From NCBI RefSeq assembly GCF_023100805.1, contig NZ_CP095855.1:2025001-2089000 (forward strand): DNA of 64,000 nt, read 5' to 3'. Origin of the DNA: Chitinophaga filiformis. Its GTDB lineage: Bacteria; Bacteroidota; Bacteroidia; Chitinophagales; Chitinophagaceae. Made by a program: the position numbers and the translations under genes. Positions 7,771 to 15,803 of this stretch are shown here, one piece after another (the first letter of the stretch is position 1; each line of letters begins with the position of its first letter). Below the pieces are notes generated by a model, which did not search any database, was not told where the DNA came from, and saw only the letters and a program-made list of their open reading frames with translations.

Positions 7771-9002
7771 AATCAAAATTAATAATAATAGTCAGCGCCA
7801 TTGTCCTGGTATTTTTGATCCTGCTGGTCTTCTCTGCACGTACAGGCAAGCCGGACAGTCAAAATATTGACGAAAAGGAACTTGCACGGCAGAGCTTTTC
7901 CCATAAGGATAAAAGTCCCGGCGGGTGTTATGTGATGTTTAAAACATTATCTCATCTTTTTTATTATGATATCAGGCCGCAGGTAGTGACCAAGCCTTTT
8001 TCCCGCACCTACAGCAAAGATGAAACACTTGCATCTACTGATTATAACCTGTATATCCTCGTGACAGACAAGTTGTACACTTCAGCAGAAGACGCTAAGA
8101 ATATGATCAAATTTGCTGCTGCGGGTAATCAGCTGTTCATTGCAGCCAATCAACCGGACAGCCTGCTGCTGGAATACCTGAATGTAAAGGTGAATGATGA
8201 AGGAATTTTCCAGTCGTTTACCAATGCGGATCAGCGATATGTGAACAGTAGCCTGGCGCCGGATACTGCCTTTTCCCGTAAAGGCATCAGGGGGGGCAGT
8301 TTCATCACAAAGATGGATACCAGCCGTACTACTATATTGGGTACAGATGCATTCCACCGTCCCGACTTTGTAAGAGTATCAGTTGGTGAAGGCGCAGTGT
8401 TCCTGCTGTTGCAGCCATCTACGCTGACCAACTATTTCCTGATGCATGACCGCAATATAGTGTCTTTGGAAAGGCAACTGGCCTATACTAACCTATACAT
8501 GGATCATGTGTACTGGGATGAGTTTTACAAATATCAACACTATCGTCAGTCGTCCGATTTCAGCGAGTGGCAGGTGCTGATGCGTTATCCGGCTATGCGT
8601 TGGGCCTTGTGGCTGGCGGTGGCATTATTACTGATCTATATGTTGTTTGAAAGCAAACGCAGGCAACGCATCATACCTGAAAGGCCTTTGCTGGTGAATA
8701 ATTCACTGGAGTTTGTAGATGCGCTGGGACAGTTGTACTATCAGCAACATGACAACCGCAACCTGGCGCAGAAGATCATTCTGCAGTGGCAGGAGTTTGT
8801 ACGCACACGCTATTATCTGAATACAAACAACCTGGATGCTGCATTTGCAGAGGCATTGTCCCGCAAGGCAGTTATGCCGCTGGAACAGGTGAAAGATATC
8901 CTGAACAGTATCCAGGAGGTACAGTCCGGTCACACCATTACAGATGAATATTTACAGCGATTTTATAAAAACATACAAGCGTTCTATTTAAATACGAAAT
9001 AA
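7767..9002 (+). CDS. DUF4350 domain membrane-anchored protein
   Basis: 411 aa, starting with GTG at 7767 inside a GTGA overlap with the DUF4129 gene. There is an N-terminal TM at residues 4-23, a periplasmic region of about 250 residues containing the DUF4350 domain (a GldG-like or glutamine-amidotransferase-like alpha/beta fold in family descriptions), and a second TM at about 275-295 (RWALWLAVALLLIYMLF). A cytoplasmic tail of about 115 residues follows. Both termini are therefore predicted in the cytoplasm, where the next gene product (MoxR) is located. Function unknown; position in the operon is conserved in many Bacteroidota. Confidence 0.85.
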   Translation: MKSKLIIIVSAIVLVFLILLVFSARTGKPDSQNIDEKELARQSFSHKDKSPGGCYVMFKTLSHLFYYDIRPQVVTKPFSRTYSKDETLASTDYNLYILVTDKLYTSAEDAKNMIKFAAAGNQLFIAANQPDSLLLEYLNVKVNDEGIFQSFTNADQRYVNSSLAPDTAFSRKGIRGGSFITKMDTSRTTILGTDAFHRPDFVRVSVGEGAVFLLLQPSTLTNYFLMHDRNIVSLERQLAYTNLYMDHVYWDEFYKYQHYRQSSDFSEWQVLMRYPAMRWALWLAVALLLIYMLFESKRRQRIIPERPLLVNNSLEFVDALGQLYYQQHDNRNLAQKIILQWQEFVRTRYYLNTNNLDAAFAEALSRKAVMPLEQVKDILNSIQEVQSGHTITDEYLQRFYKNIQAFYLNTK

Positions 9003-9982
9003 TGGAGGAAACTACATTTCAACCCAGGACTGATTTTACCGCGCTGCATGAAGCGGTAGTGGCCATCCGGGAGCAGATAGGAAAGGTAATTATTGGTCAG
9101 CATGAGATGATCGACCTGTTAATAGCAGGGCTGCTTACACAAGGCCATGTGCTTATAGAAGGCGTGCCTGGTGTAGCGAAGACACTGACTGCCAAACTAC
9201 TGGCGCGCTGTATAGATGCAGACTTCTCCAGGCTGCAGTTTACACCCGACATTATGCCTGCCGACGTGATTGGTACTTCCATATTCAATCCGGAGAAAAG
9301 AGAGTTTGAATATAAGCGTGGCCCGGTGTTCAGCAACCTGGTGCTGATAGATGAGATTAACCGTGCCCCGGCGAAAACGCAGGCGGCCCTGTTTGAAGTG
9401 ATGGAAGAAAGGCAGGTGACGAATGATGGTGTTACACATCCATTACCTGCTCCTTTTATGGTAGTGGCTACACAGAACCCGATAGAGCAGGAGGGAACGT
9501 ATCGCTTGCCTGAAGCGCAGCTGGACCGTTTTCTTTTTAAAATAGAAGTAAAATATCCTGCACTGGCGGAAGAGATATCCATGCTCCAGGCAATGCATCA
9601 ATACAATGGTATGTCTGACCTGACGCAGCTGGTCGAGCGTGTAGTAACCGCTATACAGATCATGGAATACCAGGTGCTGGTGCGTAAAGTGCATATAGAA
9701 GATAAACTGCTGCACTACATTGCTGCGCTGATCCATGAAACGCGTAACAATGCATCACTGTATCTCGGAGCTTCACCGCGTGCATCGCTGGCAGTCATGA
9801 ACTGTGCAAAGGCAGTTGCCGCCATGCACAACCGCGACTTCGTTACACCTGATGATATTGTCAGCATGTTGCCGCATGTATTGCGTCATCGTATTATGCT
9901 CACACCTGAACGTGAGATGGAAGGTATTACTACAGATGAAGTGATCTCACAGATCGTGAAGTCGGTGGAAGTACCGAGGTAA
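9002..9982 (+). CDS. MoxR-family AAA+ ATPase
   Basis: 326 aa AAA+ chaperone-type ATPase. Walker A is in EGVPGVAKT at about residue 54, Walker B in LVLIDEIN at about 115-121, followed by RAPAKTQAALFEVMEE, the sensor 1 stretch VVATQNPIEQEGTY, and the C-terminal lid domain with GASPRAS (sensor 2). MoxR proteins act as chaperones that insert cofactors or assemble protein complexes, typically with von Willebrand A or DUF58 partners. Start and previous stop overlap as TAATG. The next gene is DUF58, the usual partner. Confidence 0.95.
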   Translation: MEETTFQPRTDFTALHEAVVAIREQIGKVIIGQHEMIDLLIAGLLTQGHVLIEGVPGVAKTLTAKLLARCIDADFSRLQFTPDIMPADVIGTSIFNPEKREFEYKRGPVFSNLVLIDEINRAPAKTQAALFEVMEERQVTNDGVTHPLPAPFMVVATQNPIEQEGTYRLPEAQLDRFLFKIEVKYPALAEEISMLQAMHQYNGMSDLTQLVERVVTAIQIMEYQVLVRKVHIEDKLLHYIAALIHETRNNASLYLGASPRASLAVMNCAKAVAAMHNRDFVTPDDIVSMLPHVLRHRIMLTPEREMEGITTDEVISQIVKSVEVPR

Positions 9983-9992
9983 ACATTATTGT

Positions 9993-11333
9993 ATGTTGAA
10001 AGCATTTTATCAGTCTTTATTTTTTACAACGCGCTTCTATGCATTACTGGGAAGCACGGCGATGTTATTTGTCGTGTCTTATTTTTTCCCTTCATTGTAT
10101 ATCGTGTCGGAGCTGATCTTTATACTACTCGCATTCCTGCTCGTACTGGATATCATCTTTCTGTATGCGGCCGGAGAGAAGCCACTGGAGGTGACGCGCT
10201 CCATGGCCAGCCGTTTCAGTAATGGTGATAATAATGACATCAGGATAAAGCTGGTAAATAATTATCGTTTCCCCGTTACAGTTATAGTACTGGATGAATT
10301 ACCGGTGCAGTTCCAGGTACGTGATTTCAGGAAAAAGGCAAAGCTGAAAGCCGGCGAGGAACAGGAGATTCACTATACCTTACGTCCTGTAGAGAGGGGA
10401 GAATATCATTTCGGTAAAACCAATGCTTTTGTGCGCAGCCTGTTGGGATTGTCGCAGCGGCATATTGCACCGCTGAATGAGGATATTGTCCGGGTATATC
10501 CTTCTTTCCTGCAGTTACGCAATTATGAGTTCTTTTCTTTCAATGGCCGGTTACAGGAAATGGGGGTGCATAAACAGCGGGTAACAGGTCATAGCATGGA
10601 GTTTGATCATATTAAGGAATATGTGCGTGGCGATGATGTACGTATGCTGAACTGGAAAGCCACTGCGCGCAGAGGTACGCCAATGGTCAATAGTTATGTT
10701 GAAGAGAAATCGCAGCAGGTATATTGTGTGATTGACAAAGGCAGGGCCATGAAGATGCCTTTCGAAGGATTGTCTTTACTGGATTATGCTATCAACGCCT
10801 CATTGATCTTCAGTAATATTGCCTTGCAGAAGGGAGATAAAACAGGGCTGGTTACGCTTGCAGCGCAGCAGGTGGACGTACTGCCTTCCTCTGCCAAGAA
10901 GACGCAAATGAACCTGATACTGGAGAAGTTATATGCGCAGGAAACACAGTGGCAGGAAAGTGATTATGAGCGGCTGAGTGTTACTCTGCGTAGTGTTTTT
11001 TCCCAGCGTTCCCTGCTGATACTTTTCACCAATTTTGAATCTATGACGGCGCTGCAAAGGCAGCTACCCTATCTGCGCAGGCTTTCAAAGTATCACTTGT
11101 TGCTGGTAGTTTTCTTTGAAAATACAGAGCTTAAGAAAGTAACAAAAGATCACGTGCATACTGTGGAAGAGATCTATCGTCAGGTGATTGCACAGAAATT
11201 TGCTTATGAAAAGAAACTGATGGTCAGGGAGCTTACGAAATATGGTATCCTGTCCTTACTTACTCCACCGGAACAACTCACATTAAATGTGATCAACAAA
11301 TACCTGGAGCTGAAAGCCAGGGCGCTTATTTAG
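9993..11333 (+). CDS. DUF58 domain protein (vWA-like MoxR partner)
   Basis: 446 aa. Two hydrophobic segments at about residues 17-57 anchor it in the membrane. The C-terminal half carries DUF58, seen in GDDVRMLNWKATARRG at about residue 213 and the following vWA-like strand QQVYCVIDKGRAMKMP. The canonical MIDAS DxSxS of von Willebrand A domains is replaced by DKGRAMK, which I believe is usual for this Bacteroidota branch, so metal binding of the classical kind is doubtful. It lies 10 nt after moxR and closes the operon. Proposed role: adaptor or substrate receptor for the MoxR ATPase. Confidence 0.9.
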   Translation: MLKAFYQSLFFTTRFYALLGSTAMLFVVSYFFPSLYIVSELIFILLAFLLVLDIIFLYAAGEKPLEVTRSMASRFSNGDNNDIRIKLVNNYRFPVTVIVLDELPVQFQVRDFRKKAKLKAGEEQEIHYTLRPVERGEYHFGKTNAFVRSLLGLSQRHIAPLNEDIVRVYPSFLQLRNYEFFSFNGRLQEMGVHKQRVTGHSMEFDHIKEYVRGDDVRMLNWKATARRGTPMVNSYVEEKSQQVYCVIDKGRAMKMPFEGLSLLDYAINASLIFSNIALQKGDKTGLVTLAAQQVDVLPSSAKKTQMNLILEKLYAQETQWQESDYERLSVTLRSVFSQRSLLILFTNFESMTALQRQLPYLRRLSKYHLLLVVFFENTELKKVTKDHVHTVEEIYRQVIAQKFAYEKKLMVRELTKYGILSLLTPPEQLTLNVINKYLELKARALI

Positions 11334-11361
11334 CGGTGGAAATCAGCTCCGGGGCCCTGGA

Positions 11362-12036
11362 TCATTTATCCTGGAGTTGTTTCACGGGTATTGTACCCGA
11401 TATAGACATTGCCGGATCGTTCTTATTGGTTGCTGTAACAGTGATAGCGCGGGTAGCGTCATCAGGGTTCAGCAGCAGGTCCTGCCCCAGCAATTTTCCT
11501 GCACTGGTCGTAAATTTAATAGCAGCTGTATCCAGCGGATAGATCTTTCCGCTACTGAAGGCACCTTCCACATTCAGGTAAAACCGGATGCCTCTTTTCA
11601 GGCTGTCGGCATAGTGATTGAAACGGATACTTTCGAGGTGCGGGAGCATTAACGTGGTTGTCAGTGGTTGTGGGTTTTCAGGTACTGTAATAGTAAGCTC
11701 TACCTGGTAATGCAGTTTCGCCGCCCGTTGTCTGTCGAGTTGTAAATAGCCGTTCTGGACACTGCCGGCAGAGCTGGTCACTTTGATATTTCTCCAGCGG
11801 TAAGCCCCTTGTAAATATCCTTCCGTTTTTCTTACCTGTCCGTTTGCATACCTGAATTCCAACCCTATAGGGATGTGATCATATAATTCGGCTATGGAAG
11901 CCGGGTCATAACTGGCAGTAACGCTGGTTATATTGTTTTGCTGTGCCTGGGCATTAAAAAAAAGCAATAACTGCGCGATGATTAAAATGGCTCTCAATGT
12001 GTTTTTTACCTGAAAGCTGAAAAAATCATTCCACAT
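11362..12036 (-). CDS. Secreted hypothetical protein
   Basis: 224 aa. The N-terminus has a signal peptide (hydrophobic core AILIIAQLLLFF, probable cleavage after NAQA). The mature part is beta-strand rich with regular alternation and ends in a region resembling an Ig-like or carbohydrate-binding fold (PVKQLQDK terminus). No catalytic motif and no lipobox were seen. It is convergent with the DUF58 gene (28 bp apart) and is probably not part of that operon. I do not recognise the family. Confidence 0.7.
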   Translation of the reverse strand: MWNDFFSFQVKNTLRAILIIAQLLLFFNAQAQQNNITSVTASYDPASIAELYDHIPIGLEFRYANGQVRKTEGYLQGAYRWRNIKVTSSAGSVQNGYLQLDRQRAAKLHYQVELTITVPENPQPLTTTLMLPHLESIRFNHYADSLKRGIRFYLNVEGAFSSGKIYPLDTAAIKFTTSAGKLLGQDLLLNPDDATRAITVTATNKNDPAMSISGTIPVKQLQDK

Positions 12037-12152
12037 TTACAAGTATAGGCGGTTTTTTATGTTTCTTAACAGATGCCGTGGCGCTATGCTATGAGTGTCA
12101 ATGGCCAGGGAAGAGAAAGGTGCCGGCGCAGATTGGCTGGATGCTATCCTGC

Positions 12153-12212
12153 AGGTTAGCACTAACCTTTGGTATACTACTAACTATTTAATAGCAATTG
12201 TAAATAGTTTTG
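12153..12212 (+). promoter_or_regulatory. Promoter and two operator-like inverted repeats before the DoxX-azoR pair
   Basis: AGGTTAG (12153-12159) and CTAACCT (12162-12168) form a 7-bp inverted repeat with a 2-bp centre. AACTATTTA (12182-12190) and TAAATAGTT (12201-12209) form a perfect 9-bp inverted repeat with a 10-bp spacer. The right arm of the second overlaps a consensus -7 box TAGTTTTG at 12205-12212, so a bound regulator would block transcription. The start ATG of the DoxX gene follows 18 nt later. No clear -33 TTG is at the right distance, consistent with a regulated promoter. Confidence 0.65.
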
Positions 12213-12230
12213 TCCTGTCAAAAAAATCAA

Positions 12231-12596
12231 ATGAAAACATTAAGGATTGTTTATTGGATCAGCACTGCGATGATAGCATTGATGATGGCATATTCAGGCT
12301 ATGCCTATTTTACCGATGTAAAAATAGATCAGGCATTTCAGCATCTGGGTTATCCGGCTTACTTCAGAATTGAGCTGGCTATAGCCAAACTGATAGGTGT
12401 TGTGTTATTACTCACGCCGGTTGGCAGCAGGATAAAGGAGTGGACATATGCAGGTTTCACCTTTACGTTCATATCCGCAGGTATTGCTCATGTTTTTTCG
12501 GGAGACCCAATGCCGGTGCCGGTTGTACCATTTATTTTCCTTGCTGTACTGGCGGTATCCTACTTCACTTATCACAAGTTAAATAAATCAAACTAG
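12231..12596 (+). CDS. DoxX-like small membrane protein
   Basis: 121 aa with four predicted transmembrane helices; the pattern (YSGYAYFTD, then FRIELAIAKLIGVVLLL, GFTFTFISAGIAHVFSGDP) fits the DoxX_2 group. Such proteins are often induced with quinone or thiol stress genes, and the gene is immediately followed by an FMN-dependent azoreductase. I chose the ATG at 12231 rather than the earlier in-frame codon at 12210 because the -7 promoter box ends at 12212. Likely cotranscribed with azoR (1-nt gap). Confidence 0.85.
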   Translation: MKTLRIVYWISTAMIALMMAYSGYAYFTDVKIDQAFQHLGYPAYFRIELAIAKLIGVVLLLTPVGSRIKEWTYAGFTFTFISAGIAHVFSGDPMPVPVVPFIFLAVLAVSYFTYHKLNKSN

Positions 12597-12597
12597 C

Positions 12598-13197
12598 ATG
12601 AAAAAGATACTAAAAATTATATCCAGTGTTAAGGGGGCTGAATCAAAAAGTACGCAGCTGGCGGATGCAGTTATTGAAAAGCTGATCGTGCAATATCCAG
12701 GTAGTACTGTTAATGTAAAAGATCTGGCAAAGGAGCCATACGAGCACTTTCACGAAGGGCATTTAAAAGTGTATGGTGGACTGGGAGAAGTAACACCGGA
12801 GGTGATAGCGGGCGTGGAAAAAGCTTCTGAAGAAGCGATCAATGAGTTAATGCATGCGGATATTATTGTGATAGGTGTTCCGATTTACAATTTCAATATT
12901 CCCTCAACACTGAAAGCATGGTTGGATCATGTGATGCGCGCAGGAAAAACGTTCTCTTTTGCGAGTGGTCAGAAAGAGGGATTGGTCAATAATAAGAAAG
13001 TATATCTGGCTGTGTCATCAGGCGGTATTTATTCCGAAGGACCAATGCAGACATATAATTTTGCTGTTCCGTATCTGGAAGCGTCTCTTGGTTTTATTGG
13101 TATAACCGATATCAGCACATTCTGGGCGGAAGGATGTGATATGCCTGGGTACAAGGAGACAGCATTACAGAAGGCGATTGACAAGGTGGCTGTATAG
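12598..13197 (+). CDS. azoR: FMN-dependent NADH-azoreductase / quinone reductase
   Basis: 199 aa flavodoxin-fold oxidoreductase that reduces quinones and azo compounds by two-electron transfer from NAD(P)H. Diagnostic segments are the N-terminal phosphate-binding loop (IISSVKGAESKSTQL), PIYNFNIPSTLKAWLDHVMRAG near residue 97, and the GLVNNKKVYLAVSSGG strand. GFIGITDI near residue 165 is typical of AzoR. Length matches the family. It is the second gene after DoxX and probably under the same operator, suggesting a detoxification pair. A long hairpin follows the stop. Confidence 0.93.
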   Translation: MKKILKIISSVKGAESKSTQLADAVIEKLIVQYPGSTVNVKDLAKEPYEHFHEGHLKVYGGLGEVTPEVIAGVEKASEEAINELMHADIIVIGVPIYNFNIPSTLKAWLDHVMRAGKTFSFASGQKEGLVNNKKVYLAVSSGGIYSEGPMQTYNFAVPYLEASLGFIGITDISTFWAEGCDMPGYKETALQKAIDKVAV

Positions 13198-13228
13198 ATG
13201 ATAACTTGCTTTTATCTGATTCAGGATT

Positions 13229-13297
13229 GCTTACACAACAACGTATAAGTCCCCGGAAATAAACCATTTCCGGGGACTTATACGTTGTTGTGTAAGC
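13229..13297. terminator. Perfect 32-bp inverted repeat between convergent genes
   Basis: Positions 13229-13260 are the exact reverse complement of 13266-13297, leaving a 5-nt loop (AAACC). It lies between the stops of azoR and the DinB-like gene and can serve both as a terminator hairpin, although neither side has a T-run. The length and perfection are unusual for a simple terminator. Confidence 0.75.
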
Positions 13298-13302
13298 AGG
13301 TC

Positions 13303-13797
13303 TTACATATACTTCATGGCTTCGTAGCCCAGTAGCCTCCGCCACAATGCCAGTTGTCCGATACAGTTGGCCTCGCGGTAAGTCTGAAAGGAAACCAGAT
13401 CAAACACGCTCATTTTCATACCCGGCATTTCAAAGGGCTCATCAAATTTTTCGTCGTCAGCATTGAGCAGCGCTTCTCTCAAAAGCGGGGAAATGATCTT
13501 CCAATCTTTTTCAAAATCGCTCAGCGCCGGATAGATGGCGCCATCCTGTATGCCCTTATGGTCTTTAAAAAGGTCATGTGCCTGTTGCTGTTTGTCGATG
13601 CCGAACAATCTGGCTAGTTCGAATCGCTCCTGTACCAGGCTACCTGCCAGCCATGCCATATGATTTGCTTTTGTACCCAGGCGTTCATTGGCATCTTTTT
13701 CGGAAATGCCGGCAATGACATTTGAGAAAAAAGTGGTATGCATGTCATACAATACCATAAAGCCAAAAGTTTTGCTGCTAAGTGGTTGTACTTCCAT
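13303..13797 (-). CDS. DinB-like four-helix protein with altered metal site
   Basis: 164 aa, helical. The segment NHMAWLAGSLVQERF and the C-terminal IGQLALWRRLLGYEAMKYM fit the DinB/YfiT superfamily, whose members usually bind a metal through three histidines. The region that normally reads HExxH-GQ is here YREANCIGQ, so the third-helix histidines are replaced by Arg and Cys. A first His is in YDMHTTF and a second in NHMAW. The protein is therefore likely a fold relative with a lost or changed metal site. Convergent with azoR; function unknown. Confidence 0.75.
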   Translation of the reverse strand: MEVQPLSSKTFGFMVLYDMHTTFFSNVIAGISEKDANERLGTKANHMAWLAGSLVQERFELARLFGIDKQQQAHDLFKDHKGIQDGAIYPALSDFEKDWKIISPLLREALLNADDEKFDEPFEMPGMKMSVFDLVSFQTYREANCIGQLALWRRLLGYEAMKYM

Positions 13798-13920
13798 TTT
13801 AAACAGTATTGGTGAGTACTAAGGTAGCTAATAGCCCCTGGCTGCCAGCTTGCCGGAGATGCCAACCTTAGGGGGTATTTGTGACAAATACAGTAAATTA
13901 GTAGTCATATAGACTCAGTT

Positions 13921-14844
13921 ATGCCATCTCAGACGCTTGACAGCCGAACCATAGATACATTGAGAGATATTCCTGACCTGGTTCCTGTATTCCGTGAATA
14001 TTTTGAAAATTGGACCATCAGGGTGTTTAACAGGGAAATTCATGAATGCCGGAATTACCTGTCTCCCAACCGGAGGGATTTCTATAAGATACTGCTGACT
14101 ACGAAAGGGGCCGGCATATTTACAATGGGATTAAATACCTATTACCTGGAAGAGCCCAGCATTCTGTTTATCCATCCCAATGATATCATTTCCTGGAAAA
14201 ACCTGTCGGAGGAGTCAGGCGGATATTACTGCCTTTTCAGAAAATCCTTTGTTAATGAACATCCCATTTTGAAGTCAGGTATGGACAAATTCGCACTTTT
14301 CTCCGACAAGTCGAAGAGTGTGATCAGGCTGAAGGAACAGCATGTACAGACATTAGAACAATTATTTGCAAAGATGAAGGAGGAAGAGCTGCTCAACAGC
14401 AAGTGGAGTGATGATTCGATGCAGGCTTACCTGCAGCTGATAATGGTGGAAAGCGCCAAGATTGGCGATTTCCCTCCACCAGACACTGTGACGGATGAGT
14501 TCCGTCATGTACATGAATTTTTCAGGTTGCTGGAAGCGGAGACTGCTGGTATCAATAAGGAAACGCCTATCAGGATCAGGACCGCCAAGGAGTTTGCTGC
14601 AGACCTGGCAGTGCATCCCAACTACCTGAATGCCCTGTTGAAAAAGCACACAGGACAGAATGTAAGTACCCATATCAAGAACCGTTTACTGGACGAGACC
14701 AAAGTATTACTGTTGCAAACCGACTGGTCACTACAGGAGATCGGGTACAGTATCGGTTACGCCGAGCAACCCAATTTCAACTCATTCTTTAAGAAAAATA
14801 CCGGCATTACCCCCGCTGAATTCAGGAAGACCTATCATCTTTGA
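13921..14844 (+). CDS. AraC-family transcriptional regulator
   Basis: 307 aa. The N-terminal half is a cupin-like sensing domain (INREI-like strands, GLNTYYLEEPSILFIHPNDIISW). The last 100 residues hold two helix-turn-helix motifs: FAADLAVHPNYLNALLKKHTG, and LQEIGYSIGYAEQPNFNSFFKKNTGITPAEFRK, the classical AraC signature. It is followed 80 bp later by an SDR oxidoreductase in the same direction, its probable target. Effector unknown. Confidence 0.95.
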   Translation: MPSQTLDSRTIDTLRDIPDLVPVFREYFENWTIRVFNREIHECRNYLSPNRRDFYKILLTTKGAGIFTMGLNTYYLEEPSILFIHPNDIISWKNLSEESGGYYCLFRKSFVNEHPILKSGMDKFALFSDKSKSVIRLKEQHVQTLEQLFAKMKEEELLNSKWSDDSMQAYLQLIMVESAKIGDFPPPDTVTDEFRHVHEFFRLLEAETAGINKETPIRIRTAKEFAADLAVHPNYLNALLKKHTGQNVSTHIKNRLLDETKVLLLQTDWSLQEIGYSIGYAEQPNFNSFFKKNTGITPAEFRKTYHL

Positions 14845-14924
14845 TTTTCATAAAAGGTTCAGTGTTTTTGCTAAAGCCCGGCTGCAGGCTTGTTTTCATC
14901 TTTGTATCATAAAATACAAGCAAA

Positions 14925-15785
14925 ATGAAAAACACAGGAACACAGAAAGTATGGTTCATCACCGGAGCATCCCGGGGCTTTGGATTGGAAATATCAAAGG
15001 CGGTTCTTGCCGCAGGCGACAAACTGATTGCTACCGTACGTAGCAAGCCGGAAGACCTGGCTGCCCGGTTGGGAAATCATGCGCATCTCGCTGTTGTAAC
15101 ACTTGATGTCACAAATGAGGAACAGGCGAAAGCGGCAGCTAAGCAGGCTGTTGACGCTTTCGGAAGAATTGATATCCTGGTAAATAATGCAGGGTATGGT
15201 TTACTAAGCGGGGTAGAAGAGGCCACCGCCCGGGAAGTAAAAGATAATTATGAAGTAAATGTGTTCGGACTGTTGAATGTAACCCGTGCAATATTGCCCT
15301 ATATGCGGGCGCAGGGATCCGGTCATGTCATCAATATTTCATCCGTAGGTGGTTTATTTGGCTATGTAGGCTGGGGTATTTACGGTTCTACCAAATTTGC
15401 GGTAGAAGGCATCACCGAAGCAATGGCGCAGGAACTGGCTCCGTTGGGTATTTATGCTACGGTAGTAGCTCCCGGTTTCTTCAGAACAGAATTCCTTGAC
15501 CACTCTTCCCTGGTGAAAACCGGCAATGAGATCAGTGACTATGCAGCCACCGTTGGCGAAATGCGCTCTTTTGCAGCAACAGTAAACAAAAAGCAACCCG
15601 GCGATCCTGTAAAGCTGGCGCAGGCCTTCCTGAAACTGGGGCATGCGGAGAAACCTCCGGTACACCTGCCACTGGGGAACGATACCCTGGCTAAATTCAG
15701 GGAAAAGATTGCCGCTTTTGAGAGGGAAATTGCTGAATGGCATGAAGTGGTCACCGGTACGGATCATGATGATGTTGCCGCCTGA
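14925..15785 (+). CDS. Short-chain dehydrogenase/reductase (SDR)
   Basis: 286 aa classical SDR. Cofactor motif TGASRGFG at residues 13-20, NNAGYG near 87, catalytic Ser in NISSVGG near 139, and YGSTK near 152-156 with the catalytic Tyr and Lys. The absence of an acidic residue after the second strand (ATVRSKP) suggests preference for NADPH. The C-terminal part (residues 195-286) is longer than the minimal SDR and helical. AraC upstream in the same orientation suggests inducible expression. Substrate unknown. Confidence 0.92.
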   Translation: MKNTGTQKVWFITGASRGFGLEISKAVLAAGDKLIATVRSKPEDLAARLGNHAHLAVVTLDVTNEEQAKAAAKQAVDAFGRIDILVNNAGYGLLSGVEEATAREVKDNYEVNVFGLLNVTRAILPYMRAQGSGHVINISSVGGLFGYVGWGIYGSTKFAVEGITEAMAQELAPLGIYATVVAPGFFRTEFLDHSSLVKTGNEISDYAATVGEMRSFAATVNKKQPGDPVKLAQAFLKLGHAEKPPVHLPLGNDTLAKFREKIAAFEREIAEWHEVVTGTDHDDVAA

Positions 15786-15803
15786 GATTGCAGCAGGATG
15801 GTT

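Noticed and set aside
12095..12373. 92-codon plus-strand ORF overlapping the DoxX gene
   Set aside because: Out-of-frame shadow; begins upstream of the promoter that drives DoxX.
14865..14904. Promoter TTTG...CATCTTTG before the SDR gene
   Set aside because: The -7 box lacks TA and spacing is 26 nt, outside the usual range.
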